A stretch of DNA of 64,000 nt from Heterocephalus glaber (taxonomy: Eukaryota; Chordata; Mammalia; Rodentia; Bathyergidae), in contig NW_004624779.1 in NCBI RefSeq assembly GCF_000247695.1, positions 2,138,226 through 2,202,225 on the forward strand, given 5' to 3'. Below are positions 61,090 to 64,000 of this stretch, piece after piece. A model generated the notes under the pieces. That model worked only from the letters and a program-made list of their open reading frames with translations, did not search any database and was not told the origin of the DNA. How positions within the stretch are numbered: position 1 is the stretch's first letter; every line of letters begins with the position of its first letter. Both the position numbers and the translations under genes were made by a program.

Positions 61090-61402
61090 TCAGCTCAGTT
61101 GGCTTGAGAGGTGTGGAAAGCTCACTGTTAGGTATGTCTGAGGATGGGAGGCACAACCCGCAGGACAATATCTCATCCTTTGCTCCTTCCTCTTTGGCTC
61201 CTTCCCTGTCTCATCCTTTCCAGCTGTCACGAGTTGAGGAGTTTCTCTCTGCCATGCCTTCTAGCATGACATTTCTGCTTTGGTGCCCGTCAGCTATGAA
61301 CTGAACTCTGAAACTGCTAGGTAAAATATACCTTTTCTCCTTTCAGATGGATATGTCAGATATTTGTGTTGTGTCCTAGCAATGGAAAAGCTGACGACCA
61401 CA
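61090..61402 (+). mobile_element. ERVL-MaLR LTR, 3' part, plus strand
   Basis: Only the second half is recognisable: 'ctctgccatgccttctagca', 'tatgaactgaactctgaaac', 'aggtaaaatataccttttct' and the end 'tggaaaagctgacgaccaca'. It follows another plus-strand LTR by about 200 bp. Confidence 0.6.
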
Positions 61403-61962
61403 CTTTACATGTCTTAAAGCATCCTCAGTAATCTCGACCCCTATTCTCTGCCTTAATCATATACTGTATGTGCCTCTCTATGTTTTATGTATAATGAACC
61501 ATCTGCAATTCTCAATCTGTACCTTATAATTTATTACCTTCATGCCTTATTAGTACTGCATCTTCTGTCCTCCCTGAAAAGGCCATCCTTTTTTCTTGGT
61601 GAACAAATATTTAATATCTGTTTGTTGAAACTGTTTGCAACTACTTGTTCTTCCTCTTTGCATTTTACCTCTCCTCTACTTAAATATCAATTGGTTTTAG
61701 GATCAGAATAGACAAAAAAGACCCCAAAACAGAAGCTTAATATGTTCCCATTAGTAATTTTAATTAGATCTGAAGCAGGCAACATGGCCATTCACAGCCA
61801 TTCAGCAATTGAACGGGGAGATCTTGCAATATTTCAGGGCAGCTCTGGGGCTACTGCTTGTGGCAGGAGTGCTCTAAAGTGGGCAGTTTCTAAAACAATG
61901 TTTGTCACAAAATGCCTGTTTGAAAACACTGTTTTATAAAAAGAAGACTAGTTTAAAGATCA
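61403..61962. other. Non-coding, no gene seen
   Basis: The stretch 61741-61925 is repeat-free with moderate GC and homeodomain-like 'taattttaattaga'. No gene assigned. Confidence 0.4.
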
Positions 61963-62286
61963 GGTCAGTTTCCTGTCACTGTGACACAGTACCCAACACC
62001 CACAGTTTAAAGGAGAGGTTTATTTTGGTTCATGGTTTTAAGAAGACTCAGTCCATAGGCAGCTAACTTCAGGGACAGAATGGCATGATAGAAGGTTTAG
62101 GAGAGGAAACCTGCTCCTATCACGGTAACCAGGAAACAAACAGAAAAATTCTTCCAGGTCACAGTCCCTGTGCCTACCTCCTAACAGCAGGTCAGCTACT
62201 GAGCTTGCATAACCCAGTCACCTTCTGAAAGGCCACCTCTGAACATTTGAGGCCTTTGAGGTACATTCTGAATCTTAACCATATTA
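61963..62286 (-). mobile_element. ERVL-MaLR LTR, minus strand
   Basis: 'ggtcagtttcctgtcactgt', 'ggagaggtttattttggttc', 'agactcagtccataggcagc' and the end 'attctgaatcttaaccatat' are the reverse complement of MaLR LTR landmarks. Confidence 0.75.
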
Positions 62287-63009
62287 GTCACCGTATGTCT
62301 GTATAGAACAAATGCATACATAGGTTCACACTTTGTAGGTATTTTATGAGGTTTTGAATAGTAAACACAAGGCAATTTCTAATATTTTCTCCAAAAAACC
62401 TAGACATTGAAGAATTTCTGTTCTCTCCAAATTTTATTTTTACTTAAAAATAAATTGATATGTTTCCTTGAAAATTTACAAGCTTCATATGTGGCATATA
62501 TGTGATGCCTTAGATATGATTTTTACAGTTTCATAAAAACTGACATATTTAATACTTAGAAGCCTTTGTTGGACTTTTTAAAAAAGCAAATAGAAATCTA
62601 AAAAGGGGAGTTCCTAGCAAATATACATAAATTTTTATTTGGAGGGAGACATTATCTTTCTTATTAACCTGAGTAGCAAACAAAGCTGCTCTTTGTCTCA
62701 AATAGAGACATTGTATCTATCTTCTAAGGCTATTCCTATACAAATATATTTGTAGGATTGTGGAAAGGAAAAAGCTGCTGTACCTAATGCAGAAGAATAA
62801 ACCACCTGTGAGGAATTTACCCTCAACATGGTGACATTTTTGTTATTCTCTTTATGCACTTTAATGTATTAAGAGGTGGCTCTCCAGCACAGACAATCCT
62901 CATTGTCCTTCTTTTCAATATTCATTATGTGTTTTTAAAAATTCATATAATCCTTTGTACGGTTTCCCCTGAACTTTATCCTAAATTCCAATTTGATTTT
63001 CTTTGTTAA
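62287..63009. other. Non-coding, no gene seen
   Basis: AT-rich unique sequence. Confidence 0.45.
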
Positions 63010-63620
63010 ATACTTCATTCCAAAAATACATACTGAAAATTTAAGTACTAGATACTGTATTAGCAACAAGGGATAAAATAGTGAGTAAAAGACATAAACT
63101 TCCCTTCTTCTGGGAGCAATCAGGTAGTTAACAAATAAATAAAGGAAGAATAATATTGTTTTAGAGACTGCAAAACACTATTAAGTAACTACAGGGAGTT
63201 AGGTGATAGAGAATGTTCCAGCAATTCAATTGACAACATTAGATGTGAGATATCAGTAAAATGCCATCCTAGAAGGTGACTTTGGAAAAGAGATGAAAAG
63301 CAAGTGGTGACAATTACAGGTAAAGAACATTCAAAGAAGTGAAAATAACTCATTCAAAGATCCTGGGGTAGAAGAAGAGGGATGCTTGCTAAACAAGAAG
63401 GAAACAGGAACAGTTGTGGTTGGAATAATATTAAAGGGAGTAAAACATTAGGAAACAAAGTCAGAGGTAGATAGAGCTAAAACCATGTAAGTTTTTTGTG
63501 TTAGGAATAGTGAACAATTTGGATTTTATTCTAAGTGCTATGAGAATGATTTTTCTGAGTATAAAGATTTCAGTTTGGCCTGGCTAAATATCAGGTGGTA
63601 GCTGTGAAAATAAGACAGAG
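63010..63620 (+). repeat. Possible ancient mammalian repeat, family not assigned
   Basis: 'gataaaatagtgagtaaaag', 'gtagttaacaaataaataaa', 'aacaatttggattttattct', and 'aagtgctatgagaatgattt' recall a long old mammalian repeat in the correct order. I recognise the phrase pattern but cannot assign the name. Confidence 0.35.
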
Positions 63621-63885
63621 TAGACAATTTGGGGAGTTTTGAAACTAGACCTGATAAAATGATTTTATGCATCTCTTTATCTAATCAAGTTTAATTTTAT
63701 ACTCAAGAATATCAGATTCATTTTTAACTCTGTTGCTTGTCGATATGAAAATATTTCTGATCATAAACCAGATTTTAATTGTTTTATTTTATGTAATTTA
63801 ATTGGTTATATCATGTCAAATATATCATAATAAGGGAAGAAGCCAGGAGGAATGGAATAGTTTTCCTTAAAAAAGATTATTGTTT

Positions 63886-63964
63886 GGGCTGGGGATTTAA
63901 CTCAGTGGTTGCGTAGCTTGGCTCACAAACTCAAGGCCCAGAGTTCGATTCCTGGTACCAAAAA
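63886..63964 (+). mobile_element. ID-like tRNA-derived SINE, plus strand
   Basis: 'gggctggggatttaactcag' A-box region, 'cagagttcgattcctggtac' B-box region, A tail. Target duplications aaaaagattattgttt (63870-63885) and aaaaagattattattt (63965-63980) differ by one base. Confidence 0.92.
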
Positions 63965-64000
63965 AAAAAGATTATTATTTGATACAGTGAAGCAATTATC

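Noticed and set aside
1..64000. CRISPR arrays, bacterial operons, integrons or phage
   Set aside because: The sequence is vertebrate: SINEs, L1, MIR and LTRs throughout, no spaced direct-repeat array and no dense coding.

Overview
This window is non-coding nuclear DNA from a mammal, most likely a rodent. It is AT-rich and CpG-poor. It carries L1 LINE fragments, ERVL-MaLR solo LTRs, MIR SINEs, B1-type SINEs and, most tellingly, several copies of a tRNA-derived SINE whose body matches the rodent ID/ID-like group (A-box 'tttagctcagtggt', B-box 'gagttcgat'). The SINE variant, plus one B1 and ID dimer, suggests a non-murid rodent (beaver, kangaroo-rat or squirrel-like lineage). That placement is from memory of the families and is not proven here. 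No intact protein-coding gene, rRNA, functional tRNA or CRISPR array was found. The open frames present are short and mostly lie in repeats or in low-complexity tracts.

Layout. 1-6.6 kb: a purine-rich tract, a GC-richer unexplained block, a minus-strand MaLR LTR (1175-1611) and two MIRs, then plain AT-rich DNA. 6.6-8.7 kb: a nested stack in which an L1 carries a MaLR LTR that itself carries an ID-like SINE with a perfect 15-bp target duplication; a second SINE lies just beyond. 8.7-17.8 kb: mostly unique sequence with one candidate coding-like block (9232-9423), an L1 3' end and an 87-bp tandem duplication. 17.85-19.36 kb: an L1 with a textbook 5' inversion. 21-27.4 kb: three ID-like SINEs, two L1 pieces and a 738-base assembly gap. 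27.8-28.9 kb: a processed pseudogene of TIMM21, the only feature whose parent gene I recognise. 29-41 kb: L1 3' ends, a MaLR solo LTR with an exact 5-bp target duplication, a B1, a plus-strand MaLR LTR, a SINE and two MIRs. 41-56 kb: mostly unique, with an ancient L1 3' UTR, microsatellites and MIRs. 56-64 kb: a dense MaLR cluster, a B1-ID dimer, an ancient repeat and a final SINE.

Nothing here forms an operon or pathway. The window reads as an intergenic or intronic stretch shaped by retrotransposition. The observations most worth following up are the twin-primed L1, the TIMM21 retrocopy, the nested SINE/LTR/L1 stack, the unexplained coding-like block at 9.2-9.4 kb, and a few repeat-free, ATTA-rich intervals that could be conserved non-coding elements. 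No clearly new biological system was identified.
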